64,000 bases of DNA from Aotearoamyces nothofagi (GCA_015345905.1 JADDTR010000004.1:930001-994000); one strand, 5' to 3'. Numbered from the stretch's first letter, positions 47,106 to 61,100 are shown. Program-made: numbers and translations. Notes: a model not told the origin generated them from the sequence alone.

Positions 47106-48133
47106 GCTGCTGAGTATATATTCTCACAATCGCGTTGGACGTCCTGAGTATTATATTAATAGCCGTAGTTTGACGTCACCGAAGCCGTACTCACCTAAGG
47201 ATTCATGCCTGAGGCAGCAAGTGCGTGACTTGGGACGAAGTTCAAGCATTATACAAGAGGGTCTAGTTTGTTGCTTTATACCATCACTCGCTGTCATTGG
47301 TAGGGTATTTATTCTTCATTTCTCCCTGGACCTGACGCCAAAGCAGTGCTTGACAAACACCCACGTCTTCTCTTAAAAAGAGGTATATCCAGGCTAAGTA
47401 GCCACAGAAGATTGTAGCATCGAAAGAATCACAGCTGAAGCAATTAAGATGCTATATCTGCACTTTTATATAGTCCTCAAGAGTCCTCGGATATTTCTGC
47501 GATAAGACTGCTGTTGGATTAGGTAGTTTTGTGACAGCTAGGTTCCTCCACCCTCCTAATCACGTGCCAAGTATTCCCAAGCTGCCAAGAAAGTTGGCGC
47601 GGCTCCACTGATAACATATTCGAAGGAAGGAGAGTGGAACAGGTTTCTCCAAGACCCCAACCTGGAGAGGCTGTGGAGAGCTGCCAAGTGTAGCCAAACC
47701 GAATGAGACTATGTGTTCCCTTCCTTATCAACGATCGAGCCTCTTGTAGTCTTGGTATCGTTTTCTATAACTCGATATCCTTTTGTCGACGGTATTCGGT
47801 GTATGTCTCTGTTATATATCTGCGAGTGTCCGATAGCGTCTCGGACTGTTGCACGTCTGTATGGCTCCGAGGCTTCCGTTGTGGCTTGTATGGCTTAGAG
47901 GTTTCCATCGTGAACAGCCACATGCCAAGTGATGTCTGCTCTTGGGCGCGCTTGGTCTGAAGCAGTGGTTTCTTTTGAATGGTGATGAATGATAAGATGA
48001 GATAGGAGGGGCCAGTCGATAAATAGGGCGTTCCGTCCATCCCTAAAACCTAACAGTTTTCTTCCTCGAAGCCGAAGTGCTGTTGGATAATAGACTGCGA
48101 GACCCGAAACCAATATAAAAATCGCTGTTCAAG
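47106..48133. promoter_or_regulatory. divergent intergenic, no gene seen
   Basis: This is the 1-kb upstream region of the thioesterase (minus) and ammonium transporter (plus). Short GATA-type motifs are present (for example near 47250-47600), as expected by chance; none is assigned. Confidence 0.5.
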
Positions 48134-49949
48134 ATGGCTTCAGAAATCATACCGGTCACAGAATGGCCCGATTACAGTGAAGATCCTACTGGGGGTGACC
48201 CCTTCACTCAAGATCTCAACGCTCCGTATGACAAGGTCTGGAAATTTCATTCGTCCGGTGTTATTGACTTGCTGATTTAACAATAGGGAGATCTGTGTTG
48301 GCTCCTTGTCTGTACGATACTATGTTGGTAAGTATACTTCCCGTACCTCTGACTGCGAGCCAATCTTCTACATGGAAGCAAAACTGACAACGAGGACAGG
48401 CAGATTACTCCGGTACGATCACCATCTTGCCTTATCATAAGCGCCCGCACTGATGACATCTAGGCCATCGGGTTCCTCTATGCCGGAATGCACCGTCGAA
48501 AGGCGGCCTTGACTATGATTTTCCAATCGCTCTTCTGCGCCTGTGCCTGCGGACTTCAGTTCTGGGTTTACGGATACTCGCTCTACCAAGCCCACACAAC
48601 TGGCCCCTTTATTGGAGATCTTTCCCTTGCCGGGCTGCACAATGTCTTGGCCCAACCCTCACTGGCAAACTCAGACATCCCGGACTTATTGTATGCTTGC
48701 TTTGGCTTTACCTTCGTCACTGCGACCGCGATGATCCTGGCTGGAGCAATGCTGGAGCGGGGACGTCTAGGCCCAAGCATGTTGTTCCTGCTCTGCTGGA
48801 CGACGTTTGTCTATTACATCCTCGCATACTGGGAATGGAACCCTAGCGGCTGGCTATACAAGCTCGGTGTATACGACTTTGCTGGCTCGGGTCCTGTCCA
48901 TGTCGCGAGCGGGTTTGCAGCTCTGGCATGGTCGCTGATGTTGGGTCCTAGAGTCGATCCGCACGGGGAGTCCATACACCACAAAATCCCGCATTTTAGG
49001 CCGCATAATCCCTTCCTTATTGGTCTAGGAACTGTCTTCATTTGGTTTGGATGGTTCGCTTTCAACGGAGCGTCTACAGCCAATCTGTCACTAAGATCGA
49101 TATACGTTGTCGTGAATACCAATCTTGCTGGCTGCGGTGGCGGTATTACTTGGGCCCTTCTCGATTATGCGTTCGACAGAAAATTTAGCATCATGGGATT
49201 CTGTTCTGGAATCATTGGTGGTCTAGTAGGCATTACTCCTGCTGCAGGCTTCGTGCCTGTCTACGTTGCTGCCTTAGTTGGATCCTTGACCTCCGTGTCC
49301 TGCTTCTTCGCTACAAAATACAAACACCTCCTCTCCATCGACGAAGGCCTCGACATTTTTGCGCTTCACGGCGTAGGAGGGTTTGTCGGTGACATCTTGA
49401 CGGGATTTTTTGCAGCATCCTATGTCCCGGCACTTGATGGTACCTCGGGATCATCTTATGACGGTGGCTGGTGGAACCGAAACTGGAAACAGATGGGCTA
49501 TCAACTAGCCGCCGCTACTGTGTGCGCTTCCTGGTCGTTTGTGATTTCTTGCATCTTGCTGTTTATTATCAACAGGATTCCTGGATGCCATATCCGGGCG
49601 TCTGAGGAGGAAGAATTGATGGGTCTTGATGCAAAGTATCTGAGGGATGTCGAGATTGAGAGCTTAGATATCAGAAGTATGTATAAATCCTCCATCGTGA
49701 TGAGCTATAGAGTCGAGGTGTCCTTACACACATCTTTCGACCGAACTTAACTTAATGTGTTTAGAATATCTACTGACGTATACTCCCAAAACTATAGGTT
49801 ACGATGCCATTGCTATGAGCCAGAGTTCAACTGTCGGTCGCCGACATAATGGAGATTCTGGCGTGTTAGGTGTTAAGGTACCCGCATTTCAGAAAACCAC
49901 CAGTGAGGCCAGCAAGAACGGGGATAAGGCCGTTGCAAAGGTAGATTAG
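48134..49949 (+). CDS. ammonium transporter (Mep/Amt family)
   Basis: Exons are 48134-48235, 48287-48327, 48400-48412, 48464-49676 and 49798-49949, giving 506 residues. Exon 3 is a 13-base micro-exon needed to complete WQITP in TM1. The Amt signature DFAGSGPVHVASG, the QSLFCACACGLQFWVYGYSL helix, the FNGASTANLSLRS loop and the pore histidine in FALHGVGGFVGD are all present, with about eleven TM helices. The cytosolic tail carries GLDAKYLRDVEIESLD. It imports ammonium at the plasma membrane; fungal Mep genes are nitrogen-catabolite regulated, though no site is proven here. The first intron has the unusual donor GTCTGG. Confidence 0.95.
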
Positions 49950-50816
49950 ACTAGAAAGGATGAAATTGCTTCAATGCTTGTTGGTGTCTCAAATTCCGAT
50001 TACTGCCCTTGTAGCGTTTGTTCCCATATGTTGAAGAAGGCAACCAATTCTAGCAGCATATAGATCAGACAAGATAAAAAGATAATGGTCTTAAATACAC
50101 TTTCCGTGATTGATGAACTGGAGTTGCCATCAGCTACCCTATTTCAAGAACTCGCTGTCGGGAGGAGGCATGTTGTGCAATAAAGCCTAAACTCCAGCCG
50201 AGAACAGGCGTGACTGGCGTCACCAGATGCCTGCCTGCCCCCTGGAAGCGGCGATAGAGGGAACGATGGACGCTGCAAGACCCGCGACCCTGCCGGCGTT
50301 CGTGGCGTTTAAGGCGAGCGGAAGGCAGCTCCGTAACACCACCTAGGAATGCCCTCTAGAATTCTATATCGAGGCACTCACGCACGACCTGTAGAGACCG
50401 CTAGAACCACGGGAATCAAATACCGCAACCGCTGAAATCAACTGCCGGAGCTGCTGGAACCACTGGAATCAACTGCCGGGGCCGCTGAGCAGCACGAAAT
50501 GGCATCACGTCCCCGTCCGACCCTACGCTGTACTACTGCTACCTGCACTCGTCATTCTCGACTACGACTACGACTACGGAGTATCGCCGTCTGGAAACAG
50601 CCGAGCACGGGCCAGCCTAATCCACAATACCCCAAGACCTCAGTCCCTTACTGAGTATCGTTTCGCATGTCGCACACCCTCTTTCTTCCTTTCTTCCCTT
50701 TCTCTCTTGTCCTCACTATGGCCTCGCCAGCACGGACAGAAGTGATAGCTTGATAATCTTGATCTTCCGCATCATGCTTGTCCACCACTGAGACCCAGCA
50801 CGACAGCGCCGCCATC
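49950..50816. other. intergenic, no gene seen
   Basis: The 3' end of the ammonium transporter and promoter of the histidine kinase. An imperfect repeat of the type CCGCTGRAATCAACTGCCGG occurs at about 50420-50485. A CT-rich leader is at 50660-50720. Confidence 0.5.
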
Positions 50817-53800
50817 ATGGTTCAGGCGCCTGCTCATGCCAGCCAGCCTCCCTCGCTCTTTGGGCAGCCAAGCTCGGCTCCAGAGCAGGTCGCCGAGCGT
50901 GTGCGGGTTCAAGAGCTACTAAAGTAGGTCATATCTGTTGCTCTCCAGAGAGCTACAAGAAGTAGCGGCTGAGCACTTTTGCAATACTAGATACTTCCAG
51001 CCTTTAGCTTCTACCATCAACAAGGATAAGAAGGCTCGGGTCGCTTGCGATACGACGTTGACGGCCTTCGCACAGCTTGCTGCATTGAAATTAGATTGCC
51101 AACGGACCTTCATCTCACTGATAGACCATGATAACCAACATGTTATTGCAGAAGCGACGCGGTCCGTATCTCTGGTGTCAGAAGACATCTGCGACGGCGA
51201 AGATGATGCAATATATCTGGGTGCTACAACCCTCGACCTTCAATGGGGGATCTGTGCGAGCACTCTCAAGCTCTTCACCTCTACAGACGGCAGTTTAAAC
51301 ATGTCTACAGATTACGTTAAGGCGGATGAATCTTATTATATCGTGAACGATTTATCCAAACAGCCCGACTGCATGGCACGACCCTATGTTTCGGGCTGGC
51401 CATATATGCGATACTATATAGAAGTACCGATTCACAGCCCGTCAGGATATACTATCGGCACTATTTGTGTCGTTGATAATAAACCACGGGCTGGACTCGA
51501 TGTGAAAGGGCTTGCAGCCCTCAGGGAGATCAGTGTTGCCGTGATGGACCACTTGGATCTTGTCGTGAGCAGAGTACAAAGGAAAAGAGCCGAACGGATG
51601 ATAAATGGTCTAGGTCTGTTTGTGGAAGGCAGCGACAGTCTGCGTCAATGGCGGAAGGATTCTAACGAAAGGTTCCGGAGTATTAACTGCAGGTCAACAA
51701 AGCTACCTGATCAAGTTTCCCATGACGATCTACCCGAGATACAAATCTCAAAGGTTGAAGTAGAGCTTGATCAAAGCAACTTGGAGCATGCTATCAGTGA
51801 CGACGTATTTGTTGATTCCCCTACATCACAACCCCATAAGTCGTCAAGTTTTAGTAACGAGGGGATTGTTGGAAAGATACGTACTACAACTTTTGGATCC
51901 GTGGATGAGCAGAGACCGCCGCCCGAAACTCCGGAAGTAATTACTTATACTTCGAGTACGAAGAGCTCGAAAGTTTCTGCATTCTCTACAGATCTTGAAA
52001 TAACACTAATACGAGCTACTAATCTGATAAGGGAGGCTGTTGGTCTGGATGGCGTTGTATTTTTCGATCCACGTATTGGTATTGGCACTCTTCAGAGCGA
52101 ATCGCCCGTCCTATCAAATAAGGGCAGACGAATGTCATCGGAACCGGTTGCATTCAATATGCCTATCTTTCGAGAGCGAGTACGATCCTCTTCCGATTTG
52201 CGTCCGGACCTAAAAGATGGCGAACCGTTTAGTAAGGTATTAGCTTGCTCTACAGGTAGAGGGGACTCTACTCTTCCTTTGAAGTTTTCCGAGGTCATAC
52301 TTCGTCGTCTCGTGGAACTATTTCCTAGGGGAGCAGTGCTTCAATTTGATCGTGCTGGGGAGCTCGTTGGCCAAAACGAACTCGAGTTTACTCTCGAAGG
52401 CAACGTTGTCAAGTCTGGACAACGGGCCTCTTCTACGGATTCAAGTGGAGCAAGAAGTAGCTCGGCTATTTTTGAATCGGATGGTCCAGATGAGGCTTAT
52501 GAACTTCGTCGTATTCTACCAGAGCCTGGTGTTCGATATGCAGTCTTATTTCCGCTTTGGAATACCAGTTGTGATAAGCTGTTTGGTTATGGAGTTGGCT
52601 ATACTGCAGACCCAACACGAGCATTCCAGCGGGAGGACTTTGCTTATATTGCAAGCTTTTCTAACTTGATAATGGCTGAACTCTCGCGACTTGATACAAT
52701 GGCTGCGGATCGTGCCAAGTCCGATTTTATCTCATCCATCAGTCATGAACTTCGCTCTCCCCTTCACGGTGTGTTAGCTAGCGCTGAATTACTGAAAGAT
52801 CTAGCAGACGACGACGTGACAATTAACGTCATTAGCACTATGGAGGCCTGTGGCTCTACGCTTCTAGATACGATGGATAACCTGCTGACTTTCGCCAAAA
52901 TAAACAACTTCACTATCAACCAGCAGCAGCAAAAAAGCTCCAAGGGAGTTCCATCACCTGGTCACGGTCTACCCGATAATCCGAGGAGCCTGACTTCCTC
53001 GACAAATCTTGCTATTCTTGTCGAGGATGTTATTCATGCAAGTATCTCGGGCCATCAGTTCCAGAAAAGCTTAGAGGTACATTCCTCTCAGAGCGTCCAT
53101 AACTCTTTCGCTACCAAGTCTCCACCAGAAACGAAGGATCTGATCACCGTGATATGTGAAATAGATGTTCGAGCCAATTGGATATTCGATACCCAACCTG
53201 GTGCTTGGAAGAGGATCCTGATGAATCTTGTTGGAAATTCTATGAAGTATACCAATACTGGCTTTATTCATGTGAGACTTTCGCAAGATGAAATGACGCC
53301 GTCCGAACTGAGGTTAGGGAAAAGAAGTGTTTGTCTATCTGTGGAGGATACAGGAAAGGGCATATCGGACGAGTACCTTACAAATCATCTCTATAAACCC
53401 TTTCGTCAAGAGAACGTTCTTCAGCCTGGCACTGGCTTGGGGCTAAGCATTGTCCACCAGCTTGTGACTTCACTCAATGGCACTATAGACGTTTCGAGCA
53501 AGGTGGGTTTGGGGACCAAGATCAAAGTTTCTGCTGTACTAGAGTCGTCCCCGGGCGATTTCACAAGTGGCATTCCTAGTTACTTTGTTTCCACTGAGAA
53601 TCTGGTAGAACTCAAAGGCTTCAAAATCGGGCTCATGAATATCGATGCATATATAGAAATTCATGGCGATACGACTGGAGTCCAAGAAAAACAAGCCAAA
53701 CGAGGCATCGCCATCAAAGAGGCTTTGACCTCTGCGATACGATCCTTTGGCTTGGAGGCTGTCACAATCGATTCACTAGATTCGGATTCTGTTGATATTT

Positions 53801-54766
53801 TGATGACGACTGAGGCTGGATATAAAACTCTTTCCCAACCACGTAAACGACCGTTGATTGTCTTGTGCGACAAGCTGATGATAGATTACCGTACTATGTC
53901 GAACGAGGATGGCCCGATTATATATTTATCCCAACCGTGAGTGCACATATTCTCTGTACTAGACAGGCTTTTATGTCATAAAGACCTATTCCAACGTTGT
54001 TTCCTTATAAATGAGCTAACACTTGTTCTTGACCAGATTCGGCCCGCAAAGACTCGCAAGAGCCTTGGAATCGTGTCTCCAGATTTGCAAGGGCATTGCT
54101 GAACCTCAGAGTGTCCCAATCTCCCTACCTGAACCAGATCAGTCGGCCGACCCAAAGGGACCCGAAACCTATATCGAAGCGATTAGCGTTGTTGCGGAAT
54201 TAACCTCAGTACCACTCAGACCAGCTTCCGTGAACGCAATCCAGCCGGAGAAGCCTGAAAATAAGCCAACCCGTCCTAGAATACTCTTAGTGGATGATAA
54301 CTCAATAAATCTTAAGGTATGCCAAATATTTGACCTGAAAATAACATCCATGGCTAACCGGATCTAGCTACTCGTCACATTCATAAAGAAGCTCGAATGT
54401 CCATATGAAACTGCGGTAGACGGTCTAGAGGCGTTGGAAGTTTACCAGAAATCTCATTTTGACATTGTCTTTATGGACATTCAGGTATGCTCCCTAAATA
54501 CTTCTTAGTTCTCGGGTAGGTATTGAATCCAGAAACAGATGCCCAAGATGGACGGGATGGCAGCAAGCTACGAGATCCGAAAGTTCGAAAGGCTCGAGTC
54601 TATTGAGCCGACTTACATTGTCGCGCTCACCGGACTCGCATCTGCGGAGGCACAGGAACAAGCTGTGTTAAGTGGCATCGATTTATTCCTCACGAAACCC
54701 GTGCCGATGAAGAGCTTGAAAGCTATTATCGATGATCGCTTCCCTTTAGCCCCTGATCATGATTAA
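50817..54766 (+). CDS. hybrid sensor histidine kinase / response regulator with GAF domain
   Basis: Exons are 50817-50923, 50991-53936, 54037-54316, 54368-54484 and 54539-54766, giving 1225 residues. No TM segment is evident, so it is cytosolic. An N-terminal GAF-like domain (about 40-215) includes LDCQRTFISLIDHDNQHVIA and VPIHSPSGYTIGTICVVDNK. The HisKA H-box is FISSISHELRSPLHGVL with the phospho-accepting His621. ATPase motifs are NLVGNSMKYTNTG, VEDTGKGIS and GTGLGLSIVHQLV. The receiver domain at the end has ILLVDDNSINLK, Asp1148 in IVFMDIQMPKMDG and LTKPV. Signals would pass on through Ypd1 to Ssk1/Skn7-type regulators. I chose the 50990 acceptor because it gives ELLKYFQPLAST, the junction expected for this fungal family. 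Confidence 0.93.
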
Positions 54767-55751
54767 CCGGAAGGTATTCCGGTATCGTTTATCAGACCGT
54801 GGGTTTCAATTGGTGAAGTCATCTACCGATCTATCATTATCTCTGTTATTATATCCCATCGTCCAGAGAGCGCATTCTCTTGCTGGCAAGATGAATACGT
54901 TAGATCAGTGGCAAATACCGGTACGCTGGAGGCGTGCACATAACGTTAAACGCCAAGCGTCGGACAGCGACAGGCGAATATATGCCGCTCGTTGGAGAAT
55001 CATGACAAGTAAAAAAGTCGCTAGAAAGAGCAAAACAGTGAATGCTAGATCCTATGGAATGTCTTATAGAGTTATCTACCTGCTATACGGGGCCTTCCTA
55101 TTGTTTATTGAACCTTGAATTGCTGTAGGGCATATTAGTATATCTACGTATTGAACACCGTCCAAACGCGAAGCAAGTGATAATATACATAGGTGAGGCT
55201 TTGGACGCTATATCTACTAAATAGATGGCGACGATAACTTCGAAATTCCTACTGTAATATAATTTATATCCATAGCTCTAGGCATAAACACCGGCCATAG
55301 TAATATTATCTAGACTTGACATATACGACTTTATCTCTGATTCCCGCTGAGAGCATTTTGCAGTACTCTCTGTATAGTTGTGCTCATCTGCAGGATGCCG
55401 CCAAGGTTGACCAATTCGTGATGGTATATACCGCCGATGCGTCCAAGTCCTTCAGTCACACTGCATAAAGCGGTCACACCGCTAACTAAGCAGGGATAGA
55501 GACAACTCAACTCTGCTTACAACTCTGCTCCTTCAGCTGCCTTATGGAGCAGCCTTGTTTGCTCAACTCTCGAGGCTATTGAAATTGACAATATATTTCT
55601 TCGAAAGGAAATATCTATTATAATTGTGCTGCCAATCTAAGCGTTATATCAGACTTATCTTATATAGATAGACCTACCCTACAGTTTTTATAAAGTTAGC
55701 ATACACACCTAGGGTCAACAACAATCTTCTTCAGCCCTACGGACTTGCGCG
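54767..55751. other. intergenic, no gene seen
   Basis: Tandem orientation between the kinase and the five-TM gene. AT-rich, no repeat of note. A 119-codon frame overlapping the kinase stop has no features. Confidence 0.5.
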
Positions 55752-57500
55752 ATGGAAGGTCCGACTCAAGAAAAGAGCTCTTTCACCGGGCTCTTCAATA
55801 TTGGCAATGGCATTATTGAAATCTCGGCTTTGACATCCTTGATAGGGTCATCGACAGCACAAACCCTCGCACTGGGTAACAAGGGAGCTGCCGGCCTAGT
55901 ATGGGCTACATTGAGCGTCTTTGGATCCGTATCTGTCGTCAAGTCATGTCTGGCAACAATGGCCTCCGGTGGTATTCGTGACAGCTTTGGAATAAGAAGT
56001 GCCGAGGCAGACGATGCTATTGGATTCAAGCTCGAACTGGAAACGCAGTATAAATACCGGACGGGACACCCGATTGCTAAGGGAATAGACGTCGAAGTCG
56101 AGACTGTAAGTCGAGTAAAACTCTCGCGCCGCCCAAGTCATGCCTGCTGATGGTATTAGCATGACTCAAAATCCGTGATCCATGAAGTCCCGATTAGGCT
56201 TAAACATCGAGACGTCCATGTTTTTGACCAACGCACAATAAACATGTTAAACAGCATCTCTTCGAGTGAACCAGGTGATGACTTGAAGATACATTTCTAT
56301 CTGGCCAACCCTTACCGAATGACAGTTATTAATTCCAATTTTCGAACTGACGTCGTTGGCCTTGTTTTCTCAATCGTCAAATGTGCCGAGGTGGTGACAC
56401 TCTGGTCCCAGGGAGCCACAACATTGGCTTTGGTTAGCTTTTTCAGCTGGCTATATTTCTTCGTTGCAAGCTTCATCCTTCTACTTCATGACTTCTTCCA
56501 CGAACGTGGTGAAAATGTTGTCAACGCCCAAATCGATGTGCTTACTGGCATACTACCAACACCATCAACAACTGGTGGTCCCCGTAAAGTGATCCTCGGC
56601 GTACCAAAAAGTTCACGAGAGACACTCCAATGGAAAGTTATTTGGGCAATTAGCGCAATTGCATCGGCAGGCTCAGTGATGGCTGCTTACATTTCAGTGG
56701 GTCAATCAAACAATATCAATGTCTTCTTTATATGGACGTTTTTCCAAATTGCCTGGCTTGTCATACGGTCGGTTTTCTTTCATTTGGTTGATGACCGGGA
56801 AAGACCTCGAGTCGCTACGATGAAGGGGAAAGATTTCACAACGTTAAACTCCAGAGAAAGAGCAAGAATACGACATCTGGTACTAGCGCTGTCAAAATAT
56901 CAGCAATATGTACACCCACGGGGCCCTTGGAGCTATCAGGAAAACCTATACCAGATGGAGAAACCTCAAGTTGTACAGCGCCAATATCCTCTACTACCAT
57001 CGTCTACGGATTTCATAGAAATATCCGTTCACGGGGTCGCTGGAGATACAATACTGTCCTCCGCATCTTGGATTTTAGGCTCGAATAAAGGCGGCTTCGA
57101 CTTCTATGACACGTGCGTAGTTCTCTTGATGATTGGGGACAGAATTGTCGCTATACCAGCAGCTCGCGTTCTCTCTGGCCCCCGAACTACGCCAACTATT
57201 GACGAGGAGACTGGTAATGAAACCGAAAGACCTCCACGAGGTGCTGCTAACACCGGATCTGGGATCGAGTGGTGGTATTGGGTTCCCTGCGAGAATGGTC
57301 GCTGGCTTTATTTCTCAACCGAATCCATGAAGTTGAAGGGTGCTAGGCAGGCAGCCGTTCTCAGTGACCAGCAGGTTACAGAGAAACTTGAGCTAGGAGA
57401 GCTGTTTATCAGTATGATGCATGTGAGCGAAGTCAAGGAAGTGGTGGGGAATTCTATGCTGGGGTGCGAGCACTTGCTTGAGCTTTTGGATGGCTTTTGA
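55752..57500 (+). CDS. multi-TM protein of unknown function
   Basis: Exons are 55752-56105 and 56160-57500, giving 564 residues. Hydrophobic segments are LVWATLSVFGSVSVV, VVGLVFSIVKCAEVV, LVSFFSWLYFFVASFILLL, IWAISAIASAGSVMAAYI and VFFIWTFFQIAWLVIRSVFF, so about five TM helices in the first 310 residues. A soluble C-terminal domain follows, with FIEISVHGVAGDTILSSASW, GFDFYDTCVVLL and WWYWVPCENGRWLYF. The N-terminal glycine-rich part (GIIEISALTSLIGS) recalls fungal membrane proteins of unknown role that I cannot name. No catalytic motif is seen. Confidence 0.75.
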
Positions 57501-58154
57501 GGTACCTCAAAAAATACAGCTATCGTCCAAAGCCACGATACTAAGCGGCAAGAATAAATAACTGTATTCTAACTCTCTGTCCATGGTGACGAATATATTT
57601 TCTGCAGCAGCGCAACAGCAAGGGATCATTACCATAAATGATAACCTGAGTAACCATCTCCTTGAAATTGATACAAATACTGATCGGTGTAAACTTGACA
57701 AGCTTGGATGGATTTTTACAAGAAGTATAACAAGATAAAGAAGAACTGTACACTTAAGACTGCTTTATTTCACCGCCAGCAGTCGAAATTAGACCACAGC
57801 CGCCTAGGCCAGATCTTATACCAATTTCTCCAGGAAATAAATACGTAAGTTACAGTTATCACGTTATCCTATCTAGCCGCGAACTATCAATCTGTGGTAT
57901 GCCTGAGGCGGTAATTGAATTAGATAGCATGTAACCTGTGGGTTTAATCTAGCTAGGCCAATCGGCGTTTACCCTACCGATTGAAAACTAAGTAAGTCGT
58001 GCTGCCGTCGCCATCGGCTGCTGATAATCTAAAGCCACATATACAGTCGTGGGTTTTCTCCTCCGATCACGTCGACCTAATCCGCCCATATCAGATGTCG
58101 AACTGAGTCTGGCATAAACAGATAATCTCCTTTTGTATCGGAACGCCCTGTGCA
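57501..58154. other. intergenic, no gene seen
   Basis: The upstream region of the P5A ATPase; AT-rich, nothing else supported. Confidence 0.5.
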
Positions 58155-61100
58155 ATGGCACCCCTCGTCGACAATCCGCAAATTGCGGCGGCGACTCTGC
58201 ATAATCCGCTCCCATTCTACCTGCACACATACATCTGGCCCTTTGCGATCATTTGGCCCGTCTTCTTCCGATATTATCTGTCTGCAGATCTCTATGAGAA
58301 GCATATCCAGTCGCAAGAGTGGACATTCGTCTGGTGCGGAACCATCATCACGGCTCAAAGTCTGGTGTGGCTCAGCACGCATTGGAACGTCAACCTGAAG
58401 TCTTTATTCACGTCTACCAAGGCGAACAACGTCCAGGAAGCTCGATTGATCAAGGTTCTACCAGTAGCAAATGCTGGTTCATCTGAAATCTGCAAGATTG
58501 TTCGTGATAACGTGAGGCAAATCTTTCGGAACTTCTTTAACATTGCTGATATCTGTCTTAGGCCGGAGGCAAACAGAATATTTCATTCCTCTTCCAGAAA
58601 CGAAGATTCTTATACAATGCCGACAAGAACACCTTCACTCCATTGACATACGAGATTGATGCGGAACCGAAGCCATCCATTGAGCACTTTCAGAAGTCGA
58701 ATGGTATTACTTCGGCTTCTGAGCTTTCAAGACTCCAACAACATTATGGCGACAACACCTTCGATATTCCAGTTCCGACCTTCCTTGAGCTGTTCCAAGA
58801 GCATGCTGTTGCACCATTTTTTGTGTTCCAGGTATTTTGCGTTGGATTGTGGATGCTGGACGAATACTGGTATTACTCGCTATTCACGCTCTTCATGCTT
58901 ATTGTCTTCGAGTGCACTGTTGTGTGGCAGCGCCAGAGAACCCTGAATGAATTCCGTGGAATGAGCATTAAGCCTTACGATATCTATGTTTACCGACAAA
59001 ATAAATGGGTGGAGACACACAGTGATAAGCTACTTCCTGGTGATCTGGTATCCGTTGGACGTACGAAGGAAGACAGTGGTGTTGCCTGCGACATGCTTCT
59101 GGTCGAAGGTAGCGTTATCGTCAACGAGGCCATGTTGTCTGGTGAGAGTACGCCATTGTTAAAGGATTCGGTTCAGCTTAGACCCGGCGATGCCATCCTG
59201 GAGCCAGAGGGCCTCGACAAGGTTTCATTTCTCTATGGAGGCACAAAAGTTCTTCAAATCACACACGGCAATAGCAACGAAGAGAGACCTAAAGTCATAT
59301 CCGGTGTCCCAGCTCCGCCAGATAATGGTGCCATGGCTATAGTGGTTAAGACCGGGTTCGAGACATCTCAGGGAAGCTTGGTTCGGACCATGATTTACTC
59401 TACCGAGCGTGTCTCCGCCAACAACGCTGAAGCTCTTTTCTTCATTCTATTCCTCTTAATTTTCGCAATCGCAGCATCCTGGTATGTCTGGACAGAAGGT
59501 GTTGAAAAGGATCGTAAACGTTCAAAGCTCTTGCTTGACTGCGTCCTGATTGTAACCAGCGTTGTTCCTCCAGAACTACCTATGGAACTCAGTCTTGCCG
59601 TAAACACGAGTCTTGCTGCATTAAGCAAGTATGCTATCTATTGTACCGAGCCATTCCGTATCCCCTACGCTGGACGTGTTGACGTTGCTTGTTTTGACAA
59701 GACTGGCACACTGACAGGTGAGGATCTTGTTGTTGAAGGCATTGCTGGCTTGGGTCTTGGCCAGAGCGGAACTGACACACCCCGTGAAAATGATGGCTCT
59801 CACAGCCACATCACACCAGTCACCGATGTCGGTTTAGAGACTACTCTTGTCCTAGCAACAGCGCACGCTCTAGTAAAACTCGATGAAGGCGACGTCGTCG
59901 GAGATCCTATGGAAAAGGCAACATTGTCCTCCCTTGGTTGGACTCTTGGCAAGAATGATATTCTTACAAGCAAGAAATCGATCACTTCGTCTAAAGGCCA
60001 TTCCACTTCATCTAATAGTGTGCAGATCAAGCGCAGATTCCAATTCTCATCTGCCTTGAAGCGCCAAAGCTCTATTGCAACTGTTACTACTACTGATCCT
60101 CACACACACAAGAAGACGAAGGGAACACTTGTAGGTGTCAAAGGTGCGCCTGAGACTATTCAAAGGATGCTTGTCGATGTTCCAGCCGACTATGAAGCAA
60201 CATACAAGTACTTCACGCGAAAGGGATCCAGAGTTCTTGCCTTAGCGTACAAGCATCTATCCACCGAATCTGAACTTGGCCCTACTAAAATCAACGACCT
60301 GAAGCGGGAGAACGTCGAGGCTGGTCTCACGTTTGCTGGCTTCCTCGTCTTGCATTGTCCACTAAAGGACGATGCCAAGAAATCTGTCCGCATGCTCAAC
60401 GAAAGCAGTCATCGGGTCGTCATGATCACTGGTGACAATCCGCTTACCGCTGTCCACGTCGCTAAAGAAGTCGAGATTGTGGATCGTGATGTCCTCATAC
60501 TAGATGCTCCTGAACATGATGATTCTGGCGAGAAGCTTGTGTGGCGCAGCGTTGATGATCTTATCAGTATTCCCGTTGACCCCACAAAGCCCTTGGACAA
60601 AGATATCATTGCTACTAAAGATCTATGTGTGACTGGTTACGCTCTGGCAAAATTCAAAGGTCAGGTCGCACTACCTTCTCTGATTAGGCACACCTGGGTG
60701 TACGCTCGAGTATCACCTAAGCAAAAGGAGGAAATCTTGATGGGTCTGAGAGATGCTGGTTACTACACGCTTATGGCTGGTGATGGTACCAATGATGTTG
60801 GTGCTCTTAAGCAAGCCCATATCGGTGTTGCACTGCTCAATGGAACCGCAGAGGATCTCACTAAGATCAGCGACCATTGGAGAAATACTAAGATGAAAGA
60901 GGTCTATGAGAAGCAGGTTGCGTTGATGAAGCGTTTCAACCAGCCTACTCCACCAGTTCCTGTTCTTATCGCTCAACTTTATCCACCTGGACCAACGAAC
61001 CCACACTACGAGAAAGCTATGATTCGGGAAGCTGAGAAGAAAGGAATAACTGCAGCTATAAACGAGGTTGCAGCCCAGCCAAATAACGTTGAGACCATCA

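Noticed and set aside
54759-55118. 119-codon frame overlapping the kinase stop
   Set aside because: It overlaps a firmly identified C-terminus and has no features of its own.
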